Source: an uncultured Eubacteriales bacterium
Lineage (GTDB): Bacteria; Bacillota; Clostridia; Christensenellales; CAG-917
NCBI GenBank assembly: GCA_900545885.1
Contig: URAF01000010.1
Location: 12,576-76,575 of the forward strand
Reading direction: 5' to 3'
Length of the DNA: 64,000 bases
The notes beneath the pieces were generated by a model, which was not told the DNA's origin, did not search any database, and saw only the letters and a list, made by a program, of their open reading frames with translations. Shown piece after piece: positions 42,376 to 51,538 of this stretch; positions within the stretch are counted from its first letter, which is position 1, and every line of letters starts with the position of its first letter. Made by a program: the position numbers and the translations under genes.

Positions 42376-43155
42376 ATGGCAATAACATTGGATGAACTGC
42401 TTGGACGCAATCAAGCGCGGAACTCCTCCGAAACGACGGTGGACAGATTTCCCTCTTACGATGATTATACCGCATCTCGTCGCGTTCAAGAGCCTGCCGG
42501 ATACGCAGACAGACCGGTCTATAACTTCGAGTCCAGACCTTATACGGCACCCCGTTCGGTAGAGTCGGCAAGAGCATACGAGGCGTCCCGTCCTTACGAA
42601 GCTCCCAGAGTGGACGAATACAGAAACGGCGGTTACAATTCTTTCGACGCGCGTCCCGCGCTCCGCAGAGAACCTGCCGATTACGCATCCGAAGCGACGT
42701 ACAACGGCTATGCCGATTATCGTACCGATGCAAGACCCGTCGATAACGCGAAAGGACTTTACGACTTCACGGTCAAGGATACCGAAAGACCCTCCGACAA
42801 CGAACTTTACGACAGATTGTCCATGAGTTCAACGGGAGCGGCGACAATGCAGTCCGCACAGGCGGCGAGAGCAAGTTATAACGAGGACTACGTCGAGAAG
42901 TACCGCGAGGCAAACGGCGCAAAAGCAAAACGTCGCATTCACCTCGGACTCAAAGCAAAACTCCTCATTGCGGCGTACGTTGTGGTGATAGTGCTGATTT
43001 CCGTGCTCATCATCGTCAACGCAAAACCCCTCAACAACGGCACGGCAACCGTCCCCAGTTCTTCTTCGGTTTCCGCCTATGTTCAGGAAGTAGACCTTGA
43101 CGCCGCGAATAATTCCGTTTCTTCCCAAATACAATTTGGGTATGAAATCCGTTAA
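42376..43155 (+). CDS. FtsL-position bitopic membrane protein with long disordered cytosolic region
   Basis: 259 aa, SD TAGAGGTG. One transmembrane helix at about 195-214 (LLIAAYVVVIVLISVLIIVN) after a basic stretch (KAKRRIHLGLKAK). Residues 1-190 are hydrophilic and rich in Tyr, Arg, Asp, Ala and Pro (SRPYEAPR, RPYTAPR), probably disordered. Only 45 residues lie outside. It occupies the place of ftsL between rsmH and the PBP gene, so it is the likely FtsL equivalent. But FtsL is normally about 120 aa with an extracytoplasmic coiled coil, absent here. Assignment is by position only. Confidence 0.75.
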   Translation: MAITLDELLGRNQARNSSETTVDRFPSYDDYTASRRVQEPAGYADRPVYNFESRPYTAPRSVESARAYEASRPYEAPRVDEYRNGGYNSFDARPALRREPADYASEATYNGYADYRTDARPVDNAKGLYDFTVKDTERPSDNELYDRLSMSSTGAATMQSAQAARASYNEDYVEKYREANGAKAKRRIHLGLKAKLLIAAYVVVIVLISVLIIVNAKPLNNGTATVPSSSSVSAYVQEVDLDAANNSVSSQIQFGYEIR

Positions 43156-45070
43156 ATGCAACCATAATCAATCCCCAATTATTCATAATCCGAGAAAAAG
43201 GCTGTTGGCAGTTTTATTGCTGACGGTCTTTTTCTTTCTCGCGGTATTCGCGAAAGTCTTTACGGTTATGATAGTGCAGGGGTCGGAATTGCAGCTTAAA
43301 GCGGTGTCGCAATGGATGCGCGACGTGCCGACGGAAGCCCCTCGCGGCAAAATTCTCGACCGCAACGGGGTTGTGCTTGCGGACACGGCAACTCGGTATA
43401 ACATTTACGTCAGACCCAACGCGGTAAAAGACAAAGAAGCCGTTGCGCGTCTGCTGGCGCAGGTTTTCGGGTATACCTACGAGGACGCATTGAAAAAGAT
43501 TTCCGCAAGCGCGTCGGAAATCACGGTTGCGCGCGGAGCGGACAAAGAACAGCTGGATATGCTGTACGCGTCGGGACTTACGGGTATTTATTACGGCGAA
43601 GACAATCTCCGTTATTATCCGTTCGGGGATTTTATGACGCAGGTGCTCGGGTTTACGGGATTTGACGGAAACGGACAGACGGGACTCGAAGCCTATTATG
43701 ACAAATACCTCACGGGAACGGACGGTCAGATACTTACGGAAACCGATCTTGTCGGTCGCGAAATCGAGGGCGGGCAAAGCTATTACGTTCCTGCAATCGC
43801 GGGAATGGATGTAGTCACCACGCTTGACGCAACCATACAGCGTATAGTCGGTGCGGCGATACAGAAAGCCGTTGCGAATTTCAATCCCAAAGCCGCGGCG
43901 TGTATCGTTATGAACTACAAAACGGGCGAAATAGCGGCGCTTGCAGAATATCCCTCTTTTGACCTCAACAACGTTCCGCGCGCCGACATCGAAACGCTGT
44001 TCAAGTACTCGAAAAGCACGCTCGTTTCGAGTGTGTACGAACCCGGTTCAACGTTCAAAATCCTGACTGCCGCCGCGGCGCTCGATACGGGCGCGATGAG
44101 CGTTTCGGACAGATTTTACTGTTCGGGAACGCGCGTTGTGGACGGACAGAAAATAAGGTGTTGGAAAGCAAAGGGACACGGGTCGATAGACTTCGCGCAA
44201 GGTGTGGAGCAGAGCTGTAACTGCGTGTTTATGGACAGCGCGCTCGCGATGGGCACGAACGTATTTTACGATTATCTCGAAAAATTCGGTCTGAAATCCA
44301 AGACGGGAGTTGACATCACGGGTGAAACCTCGGGTATTTTCATAAGCCGCGACGCGGTGAAAAACGTCGACCTTGCGAGAATAGGTTTCGGACAGGCGGT
44401 TGCGGTTACGCCCGTGGGTATGCTTGCGGCGGCGTCCTCGGTTGTCAATGGCGGAACGCTCGTCACGCCGCATCTTCTGAATTACGTGTACGACGGATAT
44501 TCGGGCGAAAAAGTCTACGGCGAGTTTGCAAACAGAGGAACAACCGTTTCGGTGACAACCTCCGAAACCATGCGCGGACTTCTTCAACGCGTCGTGCAAA
44601 ACGGCAGCGGAAAGGGCGCGTATGTGCCCGGGTACATTACGGCGGGAAAAACGGGTACTGCGCAGAAGTACGAAAACGGACATATCGCGCAGGGTAAATA
44701 CATTTCGTCTTTCCTCGGATTTTCGCTGGAAGAGGAAGCGCCGTATGCGGTTTTGCTGATAGTCGACGAGCCGCAAGGGTATATGTACTACGGGTCGCTG
44801 GTGGCGGCGCCGCTTGTCGGCGACATATTCAAGGGATTGTTCTCCTATCTCGCGGTCGAACCCGAGTTCACGGGAGAGGAAGCCGAACTCATCGGTCAGC
44901 CTTTCGAACTTTCCGACTACACGGGAATGAGCGTAGCGCAGGCGAAAGCGGCTTTGCAGAAACTCGGACTGTACGTCGAAACGGACGGCGACGGAGGGAC
45001 GGTCAAAGGACAGTTCCCAGCCGCGGGAGCGACGGTGGACAAACGGAATACGGTACTTTTGCTGACATAG
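43142..45070 (+). CDS. Class B penicillin-binding protein (FtsI/SpoVD-type transpeptidase) with PASTA domain
   Basis: 642 aa from the ATG at 43142. A membrane anchor (about 20-45) is followed by the dimerisation domain (PRGKILDRNGVVLADTA) and the transpeptidase with STFK (Ser303-Lys306), SCN in EQSCNCVF, and KTGTAQ. The C-terminal PASTA domain (about 580-642) is as in SpoVD. It could serve vegetative septation, spore cortex, or both, since only one such gene lies in the cluster. No Shine-Dalgarno; a CCCAAAT/ATTTGGG hairpin directly precedes the ATG and it overlaps the upstream gene by 14 nt. A TTG at 43097 with AGGAAG is an alternative start. Confidence 0.93.
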   Translation: MKSVKCNHNQSPIIHNPRKRLLAVLLLTVFFFLAVFAKVFTVMIVQGSELQLKAVSQWMRDVPTEAPRGKILDRNGVVLADTATRYNIYVRPNAVKDKEAVARLLAQVFGYTYEDALKKISASASEITVARGADKEQLDMLYASGLTGIYYGEDNLRYYPFGDFMTQVLGFTGFDGNGQTGLEAYYDKYLTGTDGQILTETDLVGREIEGGQSYYVPAIAGMDVVTTLDATIQRIVGAAIQKAVANFNPKAAACIVMNYKTGEIAALAEYPSFDLNNVPRADIETLFKYSKSTLVSSVYEPGSTFKILTAAAALDTGAMSVSDRFYCSGTRVVDGQKIRCWKAKGHGSIDFAQGVEQSCNCVFMDSALAMGTNVFYDYLEKFGLKSKTGVDITGETSGIFISRDAVKNVDLARIGFGQAVAVTPVGMLAAASSVVNGGTLVTPHLLNYVYDGYSGEKVYGEFANRGTTVSVTTSETMRGLLQRVVQNGSGKGAYVPGYITAGKTGTAQKYENGHIAQGKYISSFLGFSLEEEAPYAVLLIVDEPQGYMYYGSLVAAPLVGDIFKGLFSYLAVEPEFTGEEAELIGQPFELSDYTGMSVAQAKAALQKLGLYVETDGDGGTVKGQFPAAGATVDKRNTVLLLT

Positions 45071-45100
45071 ATTTGCGCCCCCTGTGGGCGCAAATTTTTT
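45071..45100 (+). terminator. Terminator after the PBP gene
   Basis: ATTTGCGCCC (45071-45080) pairs with GGGCGCAAAT (45086-45095), then TTTTT. It splits the dcw cluster into two transcription units. Confidence 0.85.
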
Positions 45101-45127
45101 CCGTTTTTGTCTAGTTTCGCCTTGCCG

Positions 45128-45156
45128 TTGACCTCCTATATATAACTATTTATTAT
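45128..45156 (+). promoter_or_regulatory. Sigma-A promoter of the murE operon
   Basis: TTGACC (45128-45133), 17-nt spacer, TATTAT (45151-45156). Confidence 0.75.
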
Positions 45157-45185
45157 TTGATTATTAACTACTTTCGGAGGTTCTT

Positions 45186-46625
45186 ATGACACTTGAAAAA
45201 TTGCTTCAAGGGGTAAAATACTCGGCGGTTCACGCCGACCTCGGCACGGAAGTCGAGTCGTTGAAAATCAACTCGAAAGAAGTGCGCGACGGCGACTTGT
45301 TTTTCTGTATGGAGGGGGTGCACGACGACGGCAACCGATACCTCGGAGATATAACTTGTCCTTTTGTTGCAATCACGGAAAAAGAACCGTCCGTCAATGT
45401 CGCTTACGTCATTGTCGACAACGTTCGGGAAGCCTATTCGGTAATGTCGCAGAACTACTATCTCCGTCCTCTCGACGGAATGAAATTCGTTACTGTGGTC
45501 GGCACCAACGGCAAAACTTCGACGGCTCACTACATTGCGTCTTTGCTTACGCAGGCGGGTGTGAAAACGGGCGTAATCGGCACGGAAGGGCACTTTATAC
45601 TGGGCGAAAAAGTGGGGAGCAGTCTGACCACTCCCGACAGTTTCGAACTCAACGGACTTTTTTTCAAAATGCGCGCCAAAGGCGTTGAGGTTGTCGTATC
45701 GGAGGCCTCGGCGCACGCAATATATCTGCACAAACTCTGCGGACTGAAAGCCGACGTTGCGGTGTTCACCAACATATCGCAGGACCACCTCGACTATTTC
45801 AGGGACTATGCGGCTTACCGCGACGTAAAACTGTCCTATTTCACTGCCGAAAACGTCAGAAAAGCGGTAGTCAACGCGGACGACGCCGAGGGCGCGAAAC
45901 TCTGCGCTTTGCTTGAAAAAGAAGGCGTTCCGTGCGTAACGTACGGGCTCAACAATCCCGCCGACTCCTTTGCCGTGAACGTCGACGAGAACATAGACGG
46001 CATAAGGTTCGTGGCAAATCTTTCCGACGACCTCGTGGAAGTCAAATCGGGGTTGTTCGGGGAGTTCAACGTTTACAATCTGCTTGCCGCACTGACCGCC
46101 GCTCACGAACTGGGCATAAGCGCGGAAACCCTCACTCACGCCGTGAGAAAAATCAAGTCGGTAAAGGGCAGGTTCAGCATTCTGCACAACGACAAAGGAC
46201 TGATCATAATCGACTATGCACACACGCCAGACGGACTGCGAAACGTACTGCGGACTGCGCGGACGCTCACAAAATCGCGGTTGATTACGGTGTTCGGTTG
46301 CGGCGGAGAACGCGACAAATCCAAGCGCGCCGTTATGGGAAAAATAGCGTCGGAGTACAGCGATTTCGTCGTGGTTACTTCCGACAACCCGCGGTTTGAA
46401 AACCCCGAAAACATAATCGCCGACATAGTAGCGGGAGTTCGCGGTGCGGAGTTCAAAACCGTTGTCGACAGAACAGAGGCCATTGCGTTTGCAATGTCGG
46501 AAATGGTAGAGGGCGACACCGTGGTTATCGCGGGGAAGGGAAGCGAAGATTATCTCGACGTGTGCGGCAGAAAAATTCCGTACAGCGATTTCGATACCGC
46601 AAGACGGTGGGGACAGGCAAGATGA
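45186..46625 (+). CDS. murE: UDP-MurNAc-tripeptide synthetase MurE
   Basis: 479 aa, SD CGGAGG. P-loop VVGTNGKTSTAHY, TPDSFELNGLF, and the DNPR motif (TSDNPRFENP) that marks enzymes adding meso-diaminopimelate rather than lysine. ATGA overlap with mraY. Confidence 0.97.
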   Translation: MTLEKLLQGVKYSAVHADLGTEVESLKINSKEVRDGDLFFCMEGVHDDGNRYLGDITCPFVAITEKEPSVNVAYVIVDNVREAYSVMSQNYYLRPLDGMKFVTVVGTNGKTSTAHYIASLLTQAGVKTGVIGTEGHFILGEKVGSSLTTPDSFELNGLFFKMRAKGVEVVVSEASAHAIYLHKLCGLKADVAVFTNISQDHLDYFRDYAAYRDVKLSYFTAENVRKAVVNADDAEGAKLCALLEKEGVPCVTYGLNNPADSFAVNVDENIDGIRFVANLSDDLVEVKSGLFGEFNVYNLLAALTAAHELGISAETLTHAVRKIKSVKGRFSILHNDKGLIIIDYAHTPDGLRNVLRTARTLTKSRLITVFGCGGERDKSKRAVMGKIASEYSDFVVVTSDNPRFENPENIIADIVAGVRGAEFKTVVDRTEAIAFAMSEMVEGDTVVIAGKGSEDYLDVCGRKIPYSDFDTARRWGQAR

Positions 46626-47623
46626 GTCAGGGTATAACCGTTTTGTTGTATTTTATCGGCGCGGCGGCGATGTCCGCACTTTTCGCGCCGTTTGCCGTGC
46701 GTCTGCTTCGCAAGCTCAAAGCGGGGCAGACCGTGCTCGGATACGTAACGCAACACGAACACAAAAGCGGAACGCCGACTATGGGCGGGATTATATTCCT
46801 TTTGCCCGTACTTGTCTTTTCCATTGTCGAGATGACGGCGTTTTCGTTGGTTGCGATGAGCCTGACTTTGGGTTACGCCGTACTCGGATTTCTCGACGAT
46901 TTTATAAAGATACACTTTGCCAGAAACCTCGGACTGAAACCGTACCAGAAGATAATAGGACAACTCGGACTTGCCGCGATTGCGGCGTATTTCTGTTACG
47001 CTTCGCCGTATATCGGCACGGAAATTTTCCTGCCTTTCACAACGGCAACCGCGGATTTGAGCTGGGGGATCATTCCGTTTGTAATTCTTGTTTTCGTCGC
47101 GACAACCAATTCCGTAAACCTCACCGACGGTCTGGACGGACTTGCGGGGTACACCTCTTTCGGCTATTTTCTGTCATTTGCGCTCATTCTGTTTTTTTCG
47201 TTTGCGGACGCAGTTGACAGCGGAAACGCCGCTTACGCCGAACAACTCGGTTCGCTGGTCGGGTTCTGCACCGCGATTATGGGCGGACTTGCGGCTTACC
47301 TCATTTTCAACTCCAATCCCGCAAAAGTCATGATGGGCGACACGGGGTCGCTTGCTCTCGGAGCCGCCGCGGCGTGCGTTGCGGTTTTTTCGGGAAAAGA
47401 ACTTCTTTTGCCTATTGTCGGCATAATGTTCGTATGGTCGAGCATATCTGTAATAGTGCAGGTGCTCGTTTTCAAAACCGCGAAAAAACGCGTATTTCTG
47501 ATGTCGCCTTTCCACCATCATCTTGAGATGAAAGGTTGGTCGGAAGCGCGCGTCGATACTTTGTATTTCGTGATTACGCTGGTTGCGGGCGCTGTAAGTC
47601 TTATTTTTGCGAGGGCAGTATGA
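46622..47623 (+). CDS. mraY: Phospho-MurNAc-pentapeptide transferase MraY
   Basis: 333 aa, about ten membrane helices. Makes lipid I on the inner face of the membrane. GTPTMGG, FLDDFIKI, NLTDGLDGLA and the C-terminal FHHHLEMKGW motif are all present. ATGA overlaps at both ends couple it to murE and murD. Confidence 0.98.
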   Translation: MSQGITVLLYFIGAAAMSALFAPFAVRLLRKLKAGQTVLGYVTQHEHKSGTPTMGGIIFLLPVLVFSIVEMTAFSLVAMSLTLGYAVLGFLDDFIKIHFARNLGLKPYQKIIGQLGLAAIAAYFCYASPYIGTEIFLPFTTATADLSWGIIPFVILVFVATTNSVNLTDGLDGLAGYTSFGYFLSFALILFFSFADAVDSGNAAYAEQLGSLVGFCTAIMGGLAAYLIFNSNPAKVMMGDTGSLALGAAAACVAVFSGKELLLPIVGIMFVWSSISVIVQVLVFKTAKKRVFLMSPFHHHLEMKGWSEARVDTLYFVITLVAGAVSLIFARAV

Positions 47624-48924
47624 ATCTTGCGGGGAAAAGGGTCGTTGTTTACGGCGCGGGAGTCAGCGGACTCAGCGCGTACCAGCTTGTAAGGGAACAC
47701 GGAGGACACGCGGTCATTTACGACGACAATCCCGACAAACCTCATTCGACGTCCTGCACAAGCGTATTTTCGGACTGCGACGTCATAGTTTTAAGCCCCG
47801 GCGTCGCGTCGGGAAACCCGTTCGTTCTCGACGCGAAACTTTCGGGAAAAACCGTTGTCAGCGAACTCGAACTTGCGTCTGTTTTCTGTGCTGCGGAACA
47901 GATTGCCGTGACGGGAACCAACGGCAAAACCACGACGACGTTGCTTATCGACCACATGCTCAAAACCGCAAAAATCAATTCCCACGCGGTGGGCAACATA
48001 GGCGCGGCGTTTTCGTCCATTGCGGACAAACTCGACGCAATGGAAACCGTCGTCGTCGAAGCGTCGAGTTTCCAGCTCGAAAGCGCGGTGAACTTTTCGC
48101 CCGACATTGCGGTCATTCTCAACATAACCCCCGACCATCTGGAAAGACACGGGAGTTTCAAACGGTACATAGCTGCAAAGTCGAATATTTTTCTCAAACA
48201 GTCCGAATGCGACAAAATCGTGTTCAACGCCGACGACGAAAACATCATTGCGCTCGAACCCTCAATGGTAGCCGAGAAAATCCCGTTCAGCGTGTCGCAC
48301 CCCGTGGACGGCGCATACGTTTCGTCGGGGTTTGTCTGCTACAAGGGCAAACCCGTTGTGGAAACCGCGGAACTCGATTTCAGAGGTCGGGAACTCGAAA
48401 ACGTGCTTGCGGCGGTTGCCGTAACGGCGTCGAAAGGTATAAGTTTTTACACCATAGCCGCAGGGCTCATGACTTTCAAACGCCCCGATTTTCGCAGAAA
48501 AGCCTGCGGAACGGTGGGCAAAATCAAAGTTTTCAATGACAGCAAAGCCACAAACGTATTTTCCACGGTATCGGCAAGCGAAAGCATGGAAGGGGACACC
48601 GTTCTGATACTCGGCGGAGCGCAGAGAGCGGAAGATTTCGACGACTTGTTCGGTCGGCTTCCCGACAAAATCAAAGGTGCGGTTGTCGTGGGCGAAAACG
48701 CCGAAAGCATAATTTCAGCCGCGCATAAGGCGGGGTTTAACGAGATTTCGCGAAGTTTTACGCTCGAAGACGCCGCCGCGGACGCCGTCGACCTTGCCGA
48801 AAAACTCGATTGCGAAAACGTCTTGTTTTCGCCGTCGTCCAAAAGTTACGACAACTACACCAGCTATTACGAGAGGGGACGCGCTTTCGACGCGGTGATT
48901 TTCGCGCTTGCGCACAAGCAATGA
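47620..48924 (+). CDS. murD: UDP-MurNAc-L-alanine--D-glutamate ligase MurD
   Basis: 434 aa. N-terminal Rossmann domain (VVVYGAGVSGLSAYQLVREHGG), P-loop VTGTNGKTTTTLLI, VVEASSFQLE, and NDSKATNVFSTVSA. Cytosolic step of precursor synthesis. ATGA overlap with ftsW. Confidence 0.97.
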   Translation: MNLAGKRVVVYGAGVSGLSAYQLVREHGGHAVIYDDNPDKPHSTSCTSVFSDCDVIVLSPGVASGNPFVLDAKLSGKTVVSELELASVFCAAEQIAVTGTNGKTTTTLLIDHMLKTAKINSHAVGNIGAAFSSIADKLDAMETVVVEASSFQLESAVNFSPDIAVILNITPDHLERHGSFKRYIAAKSNIFLKQSECDKIVFNADDENIIALEPSMVAEKIPFSVSHPVDGAYVSSGFVCYKGKPVVETAELDFRGRELENVLAAVAVTASKGISFYTIAAGLMTFKRPDFRRKACGTVGKIKVFNDSKATNVFSTVSASESMEGDTVLILGGAQRAEDFDDLFGRLPDKIKGAVVVGENAESIISAAHKAGFNEISRSFTLEDAAADAVDLAEKLDCENVLFSPSSKSYDNYTSYYERGRAFDAVIFALAHKQ

Positions 48925-50084
48925 AAAAGCAGTCCTTCTTTGCATTTGACAAACCGCTTGCAATAACCGCGGTTTTGCTTTCGGCACTCGGGTTGGTGTT
49001 CATTTACTCCGCGTCGAGTTATTCCGCGGACATAACTTTCGGCGACTCTTTCCACTACGTCAAAACGCAGGCGGTCGCGCTCGTTCTCGGCATTGCCGCT
49101 ATGCTTGCCGTGTCTTTCGTCCGTCCGCAGACCTTTTCCAAAATTTCTCCGTGGCTGTACGTCGGCGGAATAGTGCTGCTTGCGGCAGTTTTCATTCCCG
49201 GACTCGGTGTTGAAAGCTACGGTGCGAAAAGGTGGCTCAACCTCGGCTTTTTCACCATTCAGCCGTCGGAGTTCGCGAAGTTTGCAATGGTTATCTTTAT
49301 GGCTCGTTTTGCCGCCGTCAAAGGCGTGGACAAGTTCCCGAAAATGCTGTTGTTTCTCGTTATGGGCGGCGTTGTGTGCCTGCTTCTGCTTTTCGAACCG
49401 AACATGTCAATCACCGTTTGCGTCGGTGCGGTCACGTTCATCATGCTGTTCGTTGCGGGAGCAAAGCCCAAACATATGCTGATTGTAATGCTCCCCGTAC
49501 TCGCGGCAGGTATTGCGCTTATTTTTGCCGAACCTTACCGCGTGCGCAGATTGCTCGCCTTTCTCAATCCTTGGGAATCGCCGCTCGACGAAGGGTATCA
49601 GCTCATTCAGTCGTATTACGCACTCGGTTCGGGCGGGCTTTTCGGGGTAGGGCTCTTCAACTCCCGTCAGAAATACCTTTTCCTGCCTTTTGCCGAAAGC
49701 GACTTCATTATGTCCGTCATCGGCGAAGAAACGGGCATTGTCGGAATGCTGATTATAATTGCGCTTTTCCTTGTGATAGTCGTAAGGGGCACGGTCATAG
49801 CTTTGCGCGCGACGGACAGATTTTCCTGTTACACAGCGGCGGGGATTACCGCGGTCATCGCGGTGCAGACCGTTTTCAATATCGCCGTCGTATGCGGCGC
49901 AGTACCGCCGACGGGACTTCCGTTGCCGTTCATCAGCGCGGGCGGCACTTCGCTGGTTGCCTATCTTGCTGCGGTCGGGGTTTTGCTTTCGGTGTCGCGT
50001 TATTCCTGCGAAAGGTTTTTGAAACCGTCTTTTGCGCTTCGGCGTTCCGAAAACGCGGTAGCCCGAAGTATGCAAACGGCATAG
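48921..50084 (+). CDS. ftsW: FtsW/SpoVE-type SEDS glycosyltransferase
   Basis: 387 aa, ten predicted membrane helices. Polymerises lipid II with a class B PBP. Signature: GAKRWLNLGFFTIQPSEFAK, then AVPPTGLPLPFISAGGTSLV. The start at 48921 overlaps the murD stop; the preceding in-frame sequence is a murD shadow. In Clostridia the same gene position holds SpoVE, so vegetative versus sporulation duty is open. No murG follows, unlike most dcw clusters. Confidence 0.95.
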   Translation: MKKQSFFAFDKPLAITAVLLSALGLVFIYSASSYSADITFGDSFHYVKTQAVALVLGIAAMLAVSFVRPQTFSKISPWLYVGGIVLLAAVFIPGLGVESYGAKRWLNLGFFTIQPSEFAKFAMVIFMARFAAVKGVDKFPKMLLFLVMGGVVCLLLLFEPNMSITVCVGAVTFIMLFVAGAKPKHMLIVMLPVLAAGIALIFAEPYRVRRLLAFLNPWESPLDEGYQLIQSYYALGSGGLFGVGLFNSRQKYLFLPFAESDFIMSVIGEETGIVGMLIIIALFLVIVVRGTVIALRATDRFSCYTAAGITAVIAVQTVFNIAVVCGAVPPTGLPLPFISAGGTSLVAYLAAVGVLLSVSRYSCERFLKPSFALRRSENAVARSMQTA

Positions 50085-50123
50085 GATATGTATGCGGCAC
50101 AGGTGAGTATTTTGGGGGAGTAT

Positions 50124-51395
50124 ATGGCAGAAAAACAGATATTCCGCATAACGGGAGGAAATCCGCTCTTCGGCAGAGTGGAACTGCACGGTGCTAAAAA
50201 CGCCGTTCTTCCCATGCTTGCGGCAAGTATAATGACAAGCGATAAAGTCACGGTTTGCGACTGTCCCGCGATAAGCGACGTAGACGATATGACAAGCGTA
50301 CTTACCGCGCTCGGCGTAACAGTGTCGAGGTCGGGACGCGAAATATCCGTAAGCGGAACGCCTACTGTAACGGAAATTCCGCCGCACCTTGCGTGCGCAA
50401 TGCGTTCGTCGGTGTTTATGTTGGGGCCGTTGCTTGCGGAAGCGGGAGAAGTCAGACTTTTTACTCCCGGCGGTTGCAGAATAGGCGCGCGGCCTCTCGA
50501 CATACATTTCGACGGATTTTGCAAACTCGGCGCACGCGTAGAATACGGCGAAGATTACGTCAACTGTTCGGCGGACGGACTGAAAGGTGCGGACATCGTT
50601 CTCAAATATCCGAGCGTCGGCGCAACGGAAAATCTCGTTATGGCGGCAGTAAAGGCAAAAGGAACAACCAGACTTATAGGCGCGGCGCGAGAACCCGAAA
50701 TATGTTCGCTTGTCCGACTGTTGCGCAAAATGGGCGCGGACATTTCGGGAGAGGGAACTCCCGTGATTACCGTTCGGGGCGTCGATACGCTGGAAGGCGC
50801 GACCTGTACGCCCGTTCCCGACAGAATAGTGACGGGTACGGTTATGGCGGCAGTTGCCGTTTGCGGCGGCAGAGTGGAGATTTCAAACGCAGACGCGTCG
50901 GTTATGGGTGCGGTAATTTCGCCGTTTCTCACGTCGCACACGTTTTTGGTGGAGCACGGCGGAGTTATGATATTCGAAAGTGACGGAATGCTCAATCCGA
51001 CCGACATAGTCACGGGTCCGTATCCGTTGTTTCCGACCGATATGCAGGCGCCGTTTATGGCGTGTCAGTGTTATGCCTGCGGACTCAGCAGTATGCGCGA
51101 AACCGTTTTCGAAGACAGGTTTGCACACGTTCAGGAACTGCGCAAAATGGGCGCGGACATCGCACTTGCGGGAAATACCGCTTTCGTTGACGGAAGCCGC
51201 GGAATGTTCGGAGCAAAGATAAGCGCGGCGGATTTGCGCGGCGGAGCAGGGTTGATTGTAGCGGCTCTCGGCGCAAAGGGCGAAAGCCAGCTCGACGGAT
51301 TGAGATACATAGACCGCGGATACGAAAAAATAGAAGAAACGTTCACCGCGCTCGGCGGAAAAATATCACGTGAAAATGTCAAAATCGGCGATTAA
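50124..51395 (+). CDS. murA: UDP-N-acetylglucosamine 1-carboxyvinyltransferase MurA
   Basis: 423 aa from the ATG at 50124 (SD GGGGGAG). First committed step of peptidoglycan synthesis. GGNPLFGRVELHGAKNAVLPMLAA at the N-terminus and active-site Cys in TPGGCRIGARP, the residue that fosfomycin alkylates. It follows ftsW in the slot where murG/murC usually lie. Confidence 0.97.
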   Translation: MAEKQIFRITGGNPLFGRVELHGAKNAVLPMLAASIMTSDKVTVCDCPAISDVDDMTSVLTALGVTVSRSGREISVSGTPTVTEIPPHLACAMRSSVFMLGPLLAEAGEVRLFTPGGCRIGARPLDIHFDGFCKLGARVEYGEDYVNCSADGLKGADIVLKYPSVGATENLVMAAVKAKGTTRLIGAAREPEICSLVRLLRKMGADISGEGTPVITVRGVDTLEGATCTPVPDRIVTGTVMAAVAVCGGRVEISNADASVMGAVISPFLTSHTFLVEHGGVMIFESDGMLNPTDIVTGPYPLFPTDMQAPFMACQCYACGLSSMRETVFEDRFAHVQELRKMGADIALAGNTAFVDGSRGMFGAKISAADLRGGAGLIVAALGAKGESQLDGLRYIDRGYEKIEETFTALGGKISRENVKIGD

Positions 51396-51428
51396 CGCCG
51401 ATTTTGCACCGATTTCGGCGTTTTTTTG
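51382..51428 (+). terminator. Terminator after murA, two alternative hairpins
   Basis: Hairpin A: AAAATCGGCG (51382-51391) with CGCCGATTTT (51397-51406), containing the murA stop in its loop. Hairpin B: CGCCGA (51397-51402) with TCGGCG (51416-51421) followed by seven Ts. They share CGCCGA and cannot form together. Confidence 0.7.
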
Positions 51429-51458
51429 TCAAAATATTCTTTTTTTAACGCAAAATCA

Positions 51459-51502
51459 TTGACACGCCATTTATTTATTATATAATAAAAATAGAATATA
51501 AT
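51459..51502 (+). promoter_or_regulatory. Promoter region of ftsA-like/ftsZ
   Basis: TTGACA (51459-51464), 16-nt spacer, TATAAT (51481-51486). A second TATAAT lies at 51497-51502. An ACGCGC/GCGCGT hairpin follows in the leader just before the Shine-Dalgarno. Confidence 0.75.
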
Positions 51503-51538
51503 ATCTACGCGCGCTTATATGCGCGTTATCGGGGATTT

